Below are positions 1 through 9,197 of a stretch of 58,988 nt of DNA, one piece after another. How positions within the stretch are numbered: the stretch's first letter is position 1; every line of letters starts with the position of its first letter. The stretch comes from Thaumasiovibrio sp043421945. Lineage in GTDB: Bacteria; Pseudomonadota; Gammaproteobacteria; Enterobacterales; Vibrionaceae. The stretch spans positions 1 through 58,988 of the forward strand of contig JBHOGO010000018.1 in the NCBI GenBank assembly GCA_043421945.1, given 5' to 3'. The notes under the pieces are model-generated. The model worked only from the letters and a program-made list of their open reading frames with translations, did not search any database and was not told the DNA's origin. The translations under genes and the position numbers were made by a program.

Positions 1-164
1 TAGAGTCATTTTCATGGCTGATAGCATGATCTTCTCGTCGCAAAAAATCAAGCCCCTTCAATGATCACAGGTATAAATGACGAAAAATGATCCATGTTAA
101 TAAATACCATCAAAAACAACCTTAATGTTAAAGAAAATAAAGATTGCCAACAAAGGGGATAAAA

Positions 165-254
165 ATGAAAGTTATTTTCTTATATTCTCTGTTTTTTTCC
201 GTGTCCATTGCTTACATAATCTCTTCCATCAAAGTGATAAGCAGAGAACTTTAA
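165..254 (+). CDS. 29-aa hydrophobic small ORF (leader) upstream of acetyltransferase
   Basis: This short ORF has a good Shine-Dalgarno (AAAGGGG, about 6 nt before the ATG). It encodes a mostly hydrophobic peptide that starts MKVIFLYSLFFSVSIAYI and could form one membrane helix. Its stop codon directly abuts the next start (TAAATG). The downstream acetyltransferase has a weaker ribosome site of its own, so translational coupling is likely. No family is recognised. It could be a membrane microprotein or only a leader that delivers ribosomes to the next gene. Confidence 0.5.
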   Translation: MKVIFLYSLFFSVSIAYIISSIKVISREL

Positions 255-806
255 ATGCGTGAATTGGAAAAGATGTTAGCGGGTGAGCACTATGACCCAA
301 GTGATGCCACACTCATTCAAATGCGTGAACGAGCAAGAACACTAACAGTACGCTATAACATGACAACACGAAACGACACCCAAGCGCGAAAAAGCATACT
401 CGCAGAGCTATTTGGGCAGTCGTCTGACAATATCAGCATTGAGCCGCACTTTAACTGTGACTACGGTACTCATATCCACGTTGGCGACAACTTCTATGCC
501 AATTTCGGCTGCGTTATTTTAGACGTTGCCCCCGTCGTTATTGGCGATAACTGCTTAATCGGCCCCCAGGTCGGTATCTATACGGCTTGCCATCCATTAG
601 ATCCCATTGAACGAAGCAGCGGTATTGAGTTTGCTAAGCCGATTACGATTGGTGATAACTGCTGGATTGGGGGAAACGCCACCATTAATCCCGGTGTCAG
701 CTTAGGTAGCAATGTGGTGGTGGCTTCAGGGGCAGTGGTTACCAAGCCCTTCGGAGACAACGTCGTTATCGGAGGTAACCCTGCTCGGGTTATCAAGACA
801 ATTTAA
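255..806 (+). CDS. maa: Maltose/galactoside O-acetyltransferase family (Maa/LacA-like)
   Basis: The 183-aa protein has the Maa architecture: an N-terminal helical cap (residues 1-55, with LAGEHYDPSDATL) followed by a left-handed beta-helix of hexapeptide repeats. The repeats include IGDNCLIGPQVGIYTACHPL, with the catalytic His in the ACHPLD segment, and IGDNCWIGGNATINPGV. The C-terminus GNPARVIKTI is typical. The family transfers acetyl from acetyl-CoA to hydroxyl groups of sugars in the cytoplasm. Length matches the family norm of 180-190 aa. It follows the small ORF directly and may share a transcript with the phosphoribosyltransferase gene downstream. The sugar acceptor is not predictable. 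Confidence 0.88.
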   Translation: MRELEKMLAGEHYDPSDATLIQMRERARTLTVRYNMTTRNDTQARKSILAELFGQSSDNISIEPHFNCDYGTHIHVGDNFYANFGCVILDVAPVVIGDNCLIGPQVGIYTACHPLDPIERSSGIEFAKPITIGDNCWIGGNATINPGVSLGSNVVVASGAVVTKPFGDNVVIGGNPARVIKTI

Positions 807-856
807 CGCTATCTTTCCTTCTCCCTACCAGTAAATATGTCTTTATGAGGTAATGA

Positions 857-1378
857 ATGATACATCACGACAACCTTGGCAATGTCGTCTTCAACGTTGA
901 GCAGATAGCATCTGGTGTCTCTAGCGTGGCTGACCAGCTCAATAATACCTTCAACGAAGCTGTTGTGATTACGGTTGTTCCTGGCGGGATACTGTTCACC
1001 GCCGATCTGGTTAGAAAGCTCACGTTTCCAATCAAAATGGACTACATATCCTGCCCTCATACGCCGGGCGACAGTAACAACACCTCAGATATTGTGTATC
1101 ACAATAATGTGAATATTGATGGGCAAGACGTCATCGTCATTGATGATGCGATCGAATCCGGTGGCACAATGAAGCGTCTTGTCGAATACCTATCGACAGC
1201 ATTTTCACCCAAATCACTCTCTATTGCGACGCTGTTCGCCAAACCAGGACGGGTAATGATCGAGAACTCGCAGTTCTTTGCATATGAATTAGAAAACGAT
1301 GACCTACTCGTCGGATATGGGCTACCGTGGGAAGATAAGCAGAGGAATATTCCCTATATTTCAACACTGGTTAAATAA
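857..1378 (+). CDS. Hypoxanthine-type phosphoribosyltransferase family protein
   Basis: The 173-aa protein carries a PRPP-binding loop, VIVIDDAIESGGTMKRL (about residues 92-108). An HPRT-like N-terminal segment reads VVPGGILFTADLVRKL, and the C-terminal motif VGYGLPWEDKQRNIPYI resembles the HPRT motif VGYGxDxxxxxRNLPYI. The likely chemistry is transfer of a base to or from PRPP in purine salvage. It is divergent from housekeeping Hpt: the PRPP loop has AIESGG where Hpt has an ESG/DTG-type loop. The start is set by GAGG 6 nt before the ATG. It lies 50 bp after the acetyltransferase on the same strand. Substrate is uncertain. Confidence 0.72.
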   Translation: MIHHDNLGNVVFNVEQIASGVSSVADQLNNTFNEAVVITVVPGGILFTADLVRKLTFPIKMDYISCPHTPGDSNNTSDIVYHNNVNIDGQDVIVIDDAIESGGTMKRLVEYLSTAFSPKSLSIATLFAKPGRVMIENSQFFAYELENDDLLVGYGLPWEDKQRNIPYISTLVK

Positions 1379-1460
1379 TCAAAGCCAGACAATAAGCAGC
1401 AATACTCGATAAGCTAAGAAGGTGATAAAGGGAAATAAATTACCTTATTGAGAGGATTTA

Positions 1461-2120
1461 TCATTGGATGATTTCGCTCGACAGCTGCACCAAAAATTGC
1501 TCCATGTATGCCGTTCGTTTGCGCGCTTCTTTTTTGGCTGAGGCTGTCTGCATCATACCTTCAAGCTTAAGTAGCTTGGTATAGAAATGATCGACGGTAA
1601 AAGATTTATCATCCAACGTTCGCTCATGCCCAAAGGGGTCGTCGACAGAATAGAGAGATGAATCAAAACCAGCACTGACAAACAAGCAACGCGCAATGCC
1701 CACCGCGCCTAAAGAATCTAGCCTATCGGCATCTTGCACAACCTTTGCCTCTAGTGTTTCCGGTTGAAGGTTTGCACTAAAACTATGAGCCATAATCGCA
1801 TGATGAACAGCATCAAAATAGACTTCTGGGTAGTTGATAGTCCGAAGAAATTCGGTCGCTTTATCTGCCGCTTTTCTTGCACTCTCTTTACGTTGGGGGT
1901 GATCTTTCGGATAGGTAAAACAGTCATGAAGATAAGCCGCCGGCACAACCACTTCTAAACTTGCACCTTCTTGCTCACAGAGCCGCTTTGCGGTGTTAAC
2001 GACGCGCATTACATGCTGAAGGTCATGAGCACCATCAGTCACCATTTCTGTTTCAATAAACGCATGAAATTGCGCTTCAAATGCTAACAGTGCATTCGCT
2101 TTTATCATCATCCTTCCCAT
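1461..2120 (-). CDS. HD-domain metal-dependent phosphohydrolase
   Basis: This is a 219-aa protein of the HD superfamily, similar to the YedJ type. Metal ligands are visible as GAHDLQHVMRV (about residue 30), AAYLHDCF (the HD pair, about residue 64), HHAIMAHSF and QDADRLDSLGAVGIAR. The HD doublet and the downstream D coordinate the metals used for phosphoester hydrolysis. Physiological substrates of this subgroup are poorly known. The chosen ATG has GGAAG five bases upstream; internal ATGs at codons 4 and 5 are alternatives. It converges on the phosphoribosyltransferase gene. Confidence 0.82.
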   Translation of the reverse strand: MGRMMIKANALLAFEAQFHAFIETEMVTDGAHDLQHVMRVVNTAKRLCEQEGASLEVVVPAAYLHDCFTYPKDHPQRKESARKAADKATEFLRTINYPEVYFDAVHHAIMAHSFSANLQPETLEAKVVQDADRLDSLGAVGIARCLFVSAGFDSSLYSVDDPFGHERTLDDKSFTVDHFYTKLLKLEGMMQTASAKKEARKRTAYMEQFLVQLSSEIIQ

Positions 2121-2293
2121 TTAGCTTCCCAAACACTTTCACCTGGCAAAAGAGGCCAGTACCGAAATATAACAGAATGAGTAAGCGATAAAAAAGTGCT
2201 GAAGCTTCAGCCTAACAGCACCTCAAAGAGATTAAAATTAAAGTGTAAGAAGAGCTCGAACAAAGCGCTTACCTACGTCTATCGAAATGTCTT

Positions 2294-3379
2294 TTATTGG
2301 CCTTCAATTTCCGCCATGAGATTTTGAAGACTAGAAACAACTTCAATGCTCGCATTTTCCATCTGGTTAACACTCGCAATAACACCAGCAAAATTACCTT
2401 GTAAGCCATGCTGCATTGCCTCTTTACCACTATCATGTACTCGCTTATGCGGATTATCGATAGCGGCATAGGCTGCTAAATTTTGGAATTGTTTGCCACT
2501 GTCATTACGATACCAGTTCCCCAATCGACACTCGGTATGTGAGTTAACGGTGTGGTTAAAGTCGCCCTGTTCAATGTGTGAATATACGTTGCCTTTCCAC
2601 GCTAGGTGGTCAAGCTTCACCACATCCAAAAATGCGCGGGTTGAAACCTGATTGATCACACTTTGCATATGCTGTGATTTTTCGATGACTTCACTCACCA
2701 CCGAACTAATTTGCGCAGCAGAAGCTGATACCTCATCAACACATTGCTTATTTTGGCCAATTGACTGTTTTATATCAGAGACTTGACTCAAAACTTCTTT
2801 AACGAGCTTATCGATATTTTCGCTCGCTTCATGTGCCTTATTGGCAAGCGCTCTTACTTCATCTGATACAACCGCAAAGCCTCTTCCAGCTTCCCCCGCT
2901 CTTGCTGCTTCAATCGCAGCATTCAGGGCCAATAAATTAGTTTGATCAGAAATCTCCTGAATCGTTGACACTAAGGCACCAATAGAGGTTGCCGTCTCGT
3001 CCAATACGGTAACAGTATCCAAGCTACTTTTCGTCTGCTCACTGATGTTATAAGTACGATTCTCTAATCGCTCTATACCCTCGTGAGTTTGTGCAAATGC
3101 TTCATCGAGCATCGCAAGTCCTGCGCATTCATCTTGTAACTTATTGGCGCCCAATACCATGCCTTCACGCATGGCATCAATCATTGAACTCCCTTTAAGG
3201 CTACTAATTAAAATTTCCGAACTTAAGTTCTGCTGCGACACCGCTTGCTGGTAGCGTGTATTAGCCAATTCAATCTCTTCTTGAAGACTCGCTATCTGTT
3301 GCTCATAACGCTCTTCTTGCTCTTTGAGTTTCAGATTGAGCGCTTTATTTTCAGCTTTTAGTGCATTCATCCAGAACAT
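2294..3379 (-). CDS. Soluble methyl-accepting chemotaxis protein with C-terminal CZB zinc domain
   Basis: The N-terminus is a coiled coil (about residues 5-50) without membrane segments, so the receptor is cytoplasmic. The MCP signalling hairpin is recognised by EISDQTNLLALNAAIEAARA and GRGFAVVSDEVRALA. The last 110 residues form a CZB domain with zinc ligands in LDHLAWK, ECRLGNWY and HKRVHDSG. CZB receptors sense zinc or oxidants such as hypochlorite and signal through CheA. The start at MFWMNAL is preferred over the upstream MPTISF because GAGGGA lies just before it. The gene appears monocistronic. Confidence 0.9.
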   Translation of the reverse strand: MFWMNALKAENKALNLKLKEQEERYEQQIASLQEEIELANTRYQQAVSQQNLSSEILISSLKGSSMIDAMREGMVLGANKLQDECAGLAMLDEAFAQTHEGIERLENRTYNISEQTKSSLDTVTVLDETATSIGALVSTIQEISDQTNLLALNAAIEAARAGEAGRGFAVVSDEVRALANKAHEASENIDKLVKEVLSQVSDIKQSIGQNKQCVDEVSASAAQISSVVSEVIEKSQHMQSVINQVSTRAFLDVVKLDHLAWKGNVYSHIEQGDFNHTVNSHTECRLGNWYRNDSGKQFQNLAAYAAIDNPHKRVHDSGKEAMQHGLQGNFAGVIASVNQMENASIEVVSSLQNLMAEIEGQ

Positions 3380-3528
3380 AGTCGTCCCTCTATCATTCTT
3401 AAAAGAAATTGTTGGCATGTTAATTAAACAGCAACTTATACCCTACATACCAGACGACACGTTACAGGGATACCTCTCGACAGGTCAATACCTCACGGAG
3501 TGAAGGAAGGTAATACACGAATACCCCT

Positions 3529-4188
3529 TTACCAACGGCGAAAACCGCAAGTATCAATGTGGAATCGAATACCACTGTACAGGCCTAATCCTACGTTATT
3601 CGCTTGCCCAACAGAATTCCAAATTTGATTAAGCTTCTGATGTAATTCAGTGCGCGACCAAGCTTTTACAGGCACTAAATCTAAGGCACAAAAATTCAAA
3701 TGCTGACTTTTTGGAGCACCACCAGCCACACTGTTATAAAAATCGTTGCGCTCCCCAGATAGTGGTATCACCACCCCTATCACAGGTTCAACATGCTGCT
3801 GAATAAACTTAATAGTCCTAATCATATTCTCTACGTTCTTGTCACTAGGCAGCGTAAACACTGACGTACTTCTAATCGACCATTCCGTGCCTTGCAAAAG
3901 GACGAGATGAAGTGGCATCGTATCATCACGGCGAACAACGCCTCCTTCCTCAAAACGTTGTGCGATTTCTAGCACCGTTTTCTCGGCATTGTTCAACAGC
4001 ATCCAGCCGCGAAAAGCCGTTAGTGTCGGAACTGGGTAACCATGCACATCCACCACCAAGTCTTCATAGGTAAACTCAGTTTCTACTTTGTACAGCATAT
4101 CCAGTTCATTGGCATTTGCATCAGTACTCACATTGCCGAAAAGAAGAATGCTAACTAAAGGCAAGATAACTAAATGATTTTTCAACAT
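3529..4188 (-). CDS. Secreted M15-like (D-Ala-D-Ala carboxypeptidase-fold) protein
   Basis: The start at MLKNHLVIL is chosen because ACAGG lies 6 nt upstream and a signal peptide follows (hydrophobic stretch, then NVSTDANANE). The C-terminal half resembles peptidase M15 zinc enzymes: SQHLNFCALDLV supplies the first His and Asp, and GLGLYSGIRFHIDTCGFRRW supplies the second His. The family cleaves peptidoglycan peptides in the periplasm. The usual SRHxxGxAxD motif is altered (SQHLNFCALD), so activity on peptidoglycan should not be assumed. It stands alone, upstream of and divergent from osmC. Confidence 0.68.
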   Translation of the reverse strand: MLKNHLVILPLVSILLFGNVSTDANANELDMLYKVETEFTYEDLVVDVHGYPVPTLTAFRGWMLLNNAEKTVLEIAQRFEEGGVVRRDDTMPLHLVLLQGTEWSIRSTSVFTLPSDKNVENMIRTIKFIQQHVEPVIGVVIPLSGERNDFYNSVAGGAPKSQHLNFCALDLVPVKAWSRTELHQKLNQIWNSVGQANNVGLGLYSGIRFHIDTCGFRRW

Positions 4189-4449
4189 ATACAACCTGTT
4201 TATCATGTAAATGACACTTTTGATTATAGGAAGCAAGCAGGGGAAAAGGCGGCCTTTTCGCCCTGATACAACAATTGAGACATTCCTATCAATAAGCCAT
4301 TACACACCGACAAATCATTACAAACTGCCAAACTATTCGTCGCAGCTAGCTAAACTATCGACGGAGTCAATTTGACTTACACTTTAGCAATACTGATTAA
4401 CTGGTTATGCTTCCATAAGGTATTTGGAGCACTCAATGAGGAGAAAGGG

Positions 4450-4917
4450 ATGTCATCTTATACTGCAACTATCAAATGGCAGCGTGCCGACGACGAGGTA
4501 TTTAGCAACAATCAATACAGTCGCGGGCATCTATGGGAGTTTGATGGCGGCGTAACCGTACCTGCGTCTTCATCGCCACATGTCGTTCCTCTCCCCTACT
4601 CGGTAGAAGCGAATGTTGACCCAGAAGAAGCATTCATTGCCTCACTCTCGAGCTGCCACATGCTCGTATTCCTATCCATTGCAGCAAAAAGACGTTATGT
4701 CATTAATAGCTACCTAGATACAGCGGTTGGAGTGCTAGAGGTTGACGACTCAGGCAGAGAGTCAATAACAACGGTAACATTGCGCCCTCAGATTATATTT
4801 CATGGTGAAAAGCAGCCTAGTAGAGCGCAACTCGAAAAAATGCATCACCTTGCTCACGAGAACTGTTTTATCGCGAACTCCGTGAAAACAGTGGTAACGA
4901 CTGAGATCATTGAATAG
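4450..4917 (+). CDS. OsmC family peroxiredoxin-like protein
   Basis: The start MSSYTATIKW is preceded by a strong AGGAGAAAGGG ribosome site; the longer reading frame upstream lacks one. The protein (155 aa) shows the OsmC/Ohr fold: VDPEEAFIASLSSCHMLVFLSIAAKR contains the first catalytic cysteine, and LAHENCFIANSVKT contains the second. Such proteins reduce organic hydroperoxides with these two cysteines. It is immediately upstream of a small ACT-domain gene. The exact peroxide substrate is unknown. Confidence 0.87.
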   Translation: MSSYTATIKWQRADDEVFSNNQYSRGHLWEFDGGVTVPASSSPHVVPLPYSVEANVDPEEAFIASLSSCHMLVFLSIAAKRRYVINSYLDTAVGVLEVDDSGRESITTVTLRPQIIFHGEKQPSRAQLEKMHHLAHENCFIANSVKTVVTTEIIE

Positions 4918-4973
4918 CTTCATTCATTTTTATGATAAGAAGAAAGAAACAGCGTAAATAACAAGGAGAAACA

Positions 4974-5375
4974 ATGTCAGGTATTGTCGAATTAGAAGAG
5001 CTGCTCAAGTCTATGAAACCAGAGCTTCTGGCTCCAGAATTTGTCTTTTGTACCGTGCAAGAAAGCTTAAATGCATTTGCTGACCTCAATCCCGTATCCA
5101 CGTTTATCGAAGCTGAAGGGTTGACTTTAGTCATTGAAAAGTCGGTTGCTGACCTAAATGCATTAAGTTATGAGGGTTCATTTCGCCAAATCACGTTAAC
5201 TGTGCATTCGAGTTTGGAAGCCGTTGGATTAACCGCAGCGGTTGCGTCAAAGCTGGCTTCAAAAGGCATTAGCGCAAATGTGATCGCTGCCTACTATCAC
5301 GACCATATTTTTGTCCAATCAGCCTACGCGCAAGATGCGTTGTCCGCATTGCAAGAATTCAGTGCTAAAGCTTGA
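4974..5375 (+). CDS. ACT-domain protein (tandem small-ligand-binding domain)
   Basis: A 133-aa protein with a start preceded by CAAGGAG. The C-terminal half (SFRQITLTVHSSLEAVGLTAAVASKLASKGISANVIA, given in part) has the beta-alpha-beta pattern of the CASTOR/ACT_7 type: a hydrophobic strand, VGLTA, a helix, then GISANVIAAYYHDHIFV. ACT domains usually bind amino acids as regulatory ligands. No catalytic domain is attached, so it may regulate a partner protein. It lies 56 bp behind the OsmC-like gene. Confidence 0.78.
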   Translation: MSGIVELEELLKSMKPELLAPEFVFCTVQESLNAFADLNPVSTFIEAEGLTLVIEKSVADLNALSYEGSFRQITLTVHSSLEAVGLTAAVASKLASKGISANVIAAYYHDHIFVQSAYAQDALSALQEFSAKA

Positions 5376-5461
5376 ATGATGCTCACCTTGATGATTTCCA
5401 CAAGGCGAGCAGCATCAAGCAATACCGACATACACTCTCTTATGTCGATAACTCCCTTTGG

Positions 5462-7921
5462 CTAATAGCTCGCCGCTAAGTGGTATACTCTCAGCCCTGC
5501 TTCAAGCTCATCTCGCGTTGCATTACCAAGGTAATCAACGGTGACAGGATGTTGAGGTAATACCGTCATGCTCGCATCACTAAAGCGCCCTGTACCCGCA
5601 TACTCAGGATGGACGAAGAAGGCTGGTACATCGGTTTTCAAAACAACTCGCAGCCCTTTCTCACCTTCCACAACCTCTGCTGTCACTTTCGCAGAGGCTA
5701 GGGGTAAACGCTTAAACAGATCATCAAACCATGTGTTATAGATGACCCGACCTTGGCAATTGAGTTCAACATGATAGAACCCCTGCCCTTTGCGCTCCGC
5801 GATATCATCGGCACTTAGCTGCCAAACAACCTCATTACCATCTTCATCCACCGTATCAGAAATTGGCCATGTTTCTAATGCGTTACCTTGCCAATCAACC
5901 CAAGACACTTGCCCGGTAAACTCTCGCACTTGATGCTCGTCATTCACTACTTGCAAACATAGTCCATGCTCACCAGAGACAAACGTTGCTAACTGTGGAG
6001 CAAAGAAACGCTTAGCATGGTAATGGAGCTGCTTCCAACGTCCGGTATATTCAATACTCGACCATGAACTCACCGGCCAACAATCATTAAGCTGCCAATA
6101 GAGAATACCGCGGCAGGTCGGTTTATTGGCTCGCCAATGTTCACTGGCTGTTTTAATCGCTAGTGCTTGTTGTACTTGGCTCAAATACAACATCTGTTCA
6201 AAGCTGCTAGGAAACCGGAAGTAACGTGTGAACATTTCAGTAATGATGCTATTACCACGCCCATTCTTTTGATGCTGTTCAAATGTCGGCGACGTTACAT
6301 TCCAATCATTTTGATCAGCAAACATTTCGACAGTCGGCAGTGATGGCCAAGATTGATAACCAAACTCACTACAAAAGCGCGGCTTAACGTTATGGTAAGC
6401 ATCTAACGATTTTCCAGAGTGCCATACATCCCAAAAGTGCATATCACCTTTGTTATCGTCATGCCAAGCATCCCCAAAGTCCAATTCACCATTACACGGT
6501 GAGCTTGCCCAGAAACGACGTGTTGGATCTTCCGTTTCTACAGTCTGCTGTAAAACACGATTAAGGCGGTCATAGTTAACAACATATTTTTCACGATTCT
6601 GACGTGATTCGGGATACCAACCGATCGCCCCAATCACTTCATTGTCACCGCACCATAACGCCAAGCAGGCGTGATCGCGTAAGCGACGCACTTGGTCACG
6701 TACCTCTAACTCAACGTCAACCAAAAAGTCAGGCGTAGAGGGGTAAAGCGCACAAGCAAACATCAAGTCTTGCCATACCAGCAAACCCAACTCATCACAC
6801 AGCGCATAGAACTCATCACGCTCATACATCCCCCCACCCCATACACGAATCATATTCATGTTGGCATCAACCGCATCTTGAAGAAGCTGGCGGTAACGTT
6901 CCGGTGTTTGCATGGCGGGCATCGCATCAAGTGGGATCCAATTTGCTCCCTTTGCCATGACGGCTTTGCCATTGACGACAAAGGTCATCGACTCACCGGT
7001 TTCATCTGGCTGGGTTTCTAATACCAGCTCTCTCAAACCAATCTTTTTCTGGATTTCCTGACCGTCGATACACACGACTAACGAATAAAGAGGCTGCTCA
7101 CCATAGCCTGCAGGCCACCAGCGCTGTGGGTTGGTTATCTCAAAGCTCAATTCTGGCTTATCTTGTTTTCGAAACACCTCAGCAGAGATAGCTATCTCTT
7201 GCTGTTCACCCGATGGTGATATTAAAGTGGCGGTTAGGCTCTGCGCCTCCTTCTGCAGATCAACGACATCAAGATCAATATCCACATTCAGCAAACAGTG
7301 GTTATCCTCTTGCCAACATTGAGTCGTGGTAAATTGATTCAGACGATATTGAGGGCGTGCAATCAGTTCGATAGAAGCATAAATCCCACTGGCTAACAGG
7401 CAAATACCCCAATCCCAACCCGCGTGACACTGCGTCTTTCGCAAGGTGTTCATATAAGGAATTTGGTTATTACCCACAGCCCAAGGAACAGGAAAAGGGA
7501 GTTTTTCTGCACGTGCAGCCGCTTCAACATCCGCACGTTTTAAAGTGATAGATAGGGTATTTTCTCCCTCGACTAACCACTGACGGACGTTACATTCATA
7601 ACGCCGAAACATATTACTGCATTGCAGCACACGTTGACCGTTTAAGTGAATGTCAGCCATGGTATCAACCATGCTCATTGATAAATCGATCACTGTAGAA
7701 GCAAGAAACTCAGCATCGACCTCAAACGTACGTGTTAATTGCCAATCATGTTCTGAAACCCACTGCACGTTACTCTCGTTCGTTCCCCAATATGGATCAG
7801 GAATCATGTCGGCGGCAAGCAGCGCTGAGTGCACATCACCAGGTAATCGCATAGGTGTTTGAAGCGAAGGATCATTAAGTGAAGATAAATACCACTGACC
7901 ATCGAGATTTAAAGCGCTCAT
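5462..7921 (-). CDS. Glycoside hydrolase family 2 beta-mannosidase
   Basis: About 819 aa with the GH2 order: N-terminal sugar-binding domain (PYMNTLRKTQCHAGWDWGI), immunoglobulin-like domain, TIM barrel, and C-terminal sandwich domains. The barrel shows RVWGGGMYERDEFY, WCGDNEV (acid/base Glu in the GNE-type motif) and RFCSEFGYQSWP (nucleophile Glu). The enzyme removes non-reducing terminal beta-mannose from mannan oligosaccharides or glycans. No signal peptide is visible, so it is cytoplasmic and probably acts on imported oligosaccharides. The ATG at 7921 is preferred; a GTG two codons upstream is closer to the AAGGAG. No mannan transport genes are adjacent. Confidence 0.92.
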   Translation of the reverse strand: MSALNLDGQWYLSSLNDPSLQTPMRLPGDVHSALLAADMIPDPYWGTNESNVQWVSEHDWQLTRTFEVDAEFLASTVIDLSMSMVDTMADIHLNGQRVLQCSNMFRRYECNVRQWLVEGENTLSITLKRADVEAAARAEKLPFPVPWAVGNNQIPYMNTLRKTQCHAGWDWGICLLASGIYASIELIARPQYRLNQFTTTQCWQEDNHCLLNVDIDLDVVDLQKEAQSLTATLISPSGEQQEIAISAEVFRKQDKPELSFEITNPQRWWPAGYGEQPLYSLVVCIDGQEIQKKIGLRELVLETQPDETGESMTFVVNGKAVMAKGANWIPLDAMPAMQTPERYRQLLQDAVDANMNMIRVWGGGMYERDEFYALCDELGLLVWQDLMFACALYPSTPDFLVDVELEVRDQVRRLRDHACLALWCGDNEVIGAIGWYPESRQNREKYVVNYDRLNRVLQQTVETEDPTRRFWASSPCNGELDFGDAWHDDNKGDMHFWDVWHSGKSLDAYHNVKPRFCSEFGYQSWPSLPTVEMFADQNDWNVTSPTFEQHQKNGRGNSIITEMFTRYFRFPSSFEQMLYLSQVQQALAIKTASEHWRANKPTCRGILYWQLNDCWPVSSWSSIEYTGRWKQLHYHAKRFFAPQLATFVSGEHGLCLQVVNDEHQVREFTGQVSWVDWQGNALETWPISDTVDEDGNEVVWQLSADDIAERKGQGFYHVELNCQGRVIYNTWFDDLFKRLPLASAKVTAEVVEGEKGLRVVLKTDVPAFFVHPEYAGTGRFSDASMTVLPQHPVTVDYLGNATRDELEAGLRVYHLAASY

Positions 7922-8132
7922 ATGCACTGCTCTCCTTTATATGAAATCAACGAATAAACTGAACCAAAGATGGGCAGGTCAGTAGACGTCATCATACGAG
8001 GCGAAGAAAAAGAAAGGGATAGATGAGCATCACCGTTTGGCAAAGATTTCGATCCTTTGATCAAAAAGAAGAACTGGATCATGTTTTTTCGCTTCGATAA
8101 AAAAGAGAGTTATTTTCGATATGAATAAAAAG

Positions 8133-8471
8133 CTATCGACGCCATATCTCACTGCGATCTCGACCAAACGTAACAAGGTTCACTTCTGGCGGGACATCAA
8201 TATCAAACGTAAAAGTAGCGCGGCTATCATTCGGCTCTCTTTCACCAATTGCAGCCTTGATAAACAACGCGTCACCTTCTTGTGTCAATGTATGTTCAAC
8301 CAAGACTAGATCAGAGTCCGTTATCAACCCACTGATCCGCAAAGTCGCCGTATCTTGGGAATGGAAGTCGACAACACGCATGTTGCTCACTGATCCGCTA
8401 GCGATATCCAATGGATCACTTAAGCAACCCACCAACAATAAAGACATGATTAACAAGCTAATTCTTTTCAT
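8133..8471 (-). CDS. Small hypothetical lipoprotein
   Basis: The start MKRISLLIMSLLLVGCLSD is set by GTGGAG upstream and gives a clean lipobox (LLVGC), so the mature protein would be lipidated at Cys. The remaining approximately 95 residues are predicted beta-rich and show a tandem pattern (TATLRISGLITDSDLVLVEH, then DIDVPPEVNLVTFG). No family is recognised. It is flanked by the beta-mannosidase and a GtrA gene on the same strand, without obvious operon spacing. Confidence 0.7.
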   Translation of the reverse strand: MKRISLLIMSLLLVGCLSDPLDIASGSVSNMRVVDFHSQDTATLRISGLITDSDLVLVEHTLTQEGDALFIKAAIGEREPNDSRATFTFDIDVPPEVNLVTFGRDRSEIWRR

Positions 8472-8639
8472 AGAGGCTCCACAAAAGTGAATTTCATTAA
8501 TAATGTCAATATGAAGCGATAGGAGATAGTCATTTGACACTCAATGCGAAGCACTTCTCATAGCGCATTAAAGAACTGTCGTTATCAGCAAGTTTCGGTG
8601 GCAATTCCATCGTGCCATTTCACCATCTCGGGATATTGA

Positions 8640-9032
8640 TCAGTCTTCGTGCTTAAACACCCAATACTGGCTCAATAAGAAATTACTCAACATCCCTCCC
8701 CCCACACCAAGGCTAAGCGCAAGAAAGGGGTGGTAACCATGCTGACCAAATAAAGTGATCCAGCCAATGAAAAGTCCGACATTAGGAATCAATGACAAAC
8801 AAGCAGACAAGAAAAAACGCTGCCACTGAGCAAACATAGGTGCATGCTGTTGAAAGGTAAAAATACGATTGCCGTACCAGGTCACTGTCGCGGCGATAGC
8901 AAAAGCGATCACTCTGGCAGTCATCAAGGGCGTACTTAACCCATAATACAGCAACATAAAAAAACCACTATCGACGATAAAGCCAACGACTCCTACTATT
9001 CCAAAACGCATCAGCCGAGAAAAACGAGCCAT
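8640..9032 (-). CDS. GtrA family membrane protein
   Basis: 130 aa with four predicted membrane helices: FGIVGVVGFIVDSGFFMLLY, then VIAFAIAATVTWYGNRIFTF, a third around PNVGLFIGWITLF, and a fourth near LGVGGGMLSNFLLSQYWVF. Motifs FxxVG near the start and N-R-x-F-TF after helix 2 are characteristic of GtrA/DPMS-like flippase helpers. These move polyprenyl-linked sugars across the inner membrane for envelope glycan modification. No glycosyltransferase partner is adjacent, so its pathway is open. Confidence 0.88.
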   Translation of the reverse strand: MARFSRLMRFGIVGVVGFIVDSGFFMLLYYGLSTPLMTARVIAFAIAATVTWYGNRIFTFQQHAPMFAQWQRFFLSACLSLIPNVGLFIGWITLFGQHGYHPFLALSLGVGGGMLSNFLLSQYWVFKHED

Positions 9033-9197
9033 AATATGTTGTTCCTATCCCTTGCTTATGATTAAGCAAGCCACTGCTTGATGTGAAGACATTCAGAAAA
9101 ACTGGGACAAAGGTCTAGTATTCATGATAACCCATCTTAGTTAACTCATTAAAATTTATGATATTATCCTTCCTCTCTCCCAGCCTGGAATGATGTT

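Noticed and set aside
8041..8090. GATC-rich words upstream of the beta-mannosidase gene as RctB sites
   Set aside because: TTGATCAAAAA and GGATCATG do not match the ATGATCA core or the 16-mer, and spacing is irregular.
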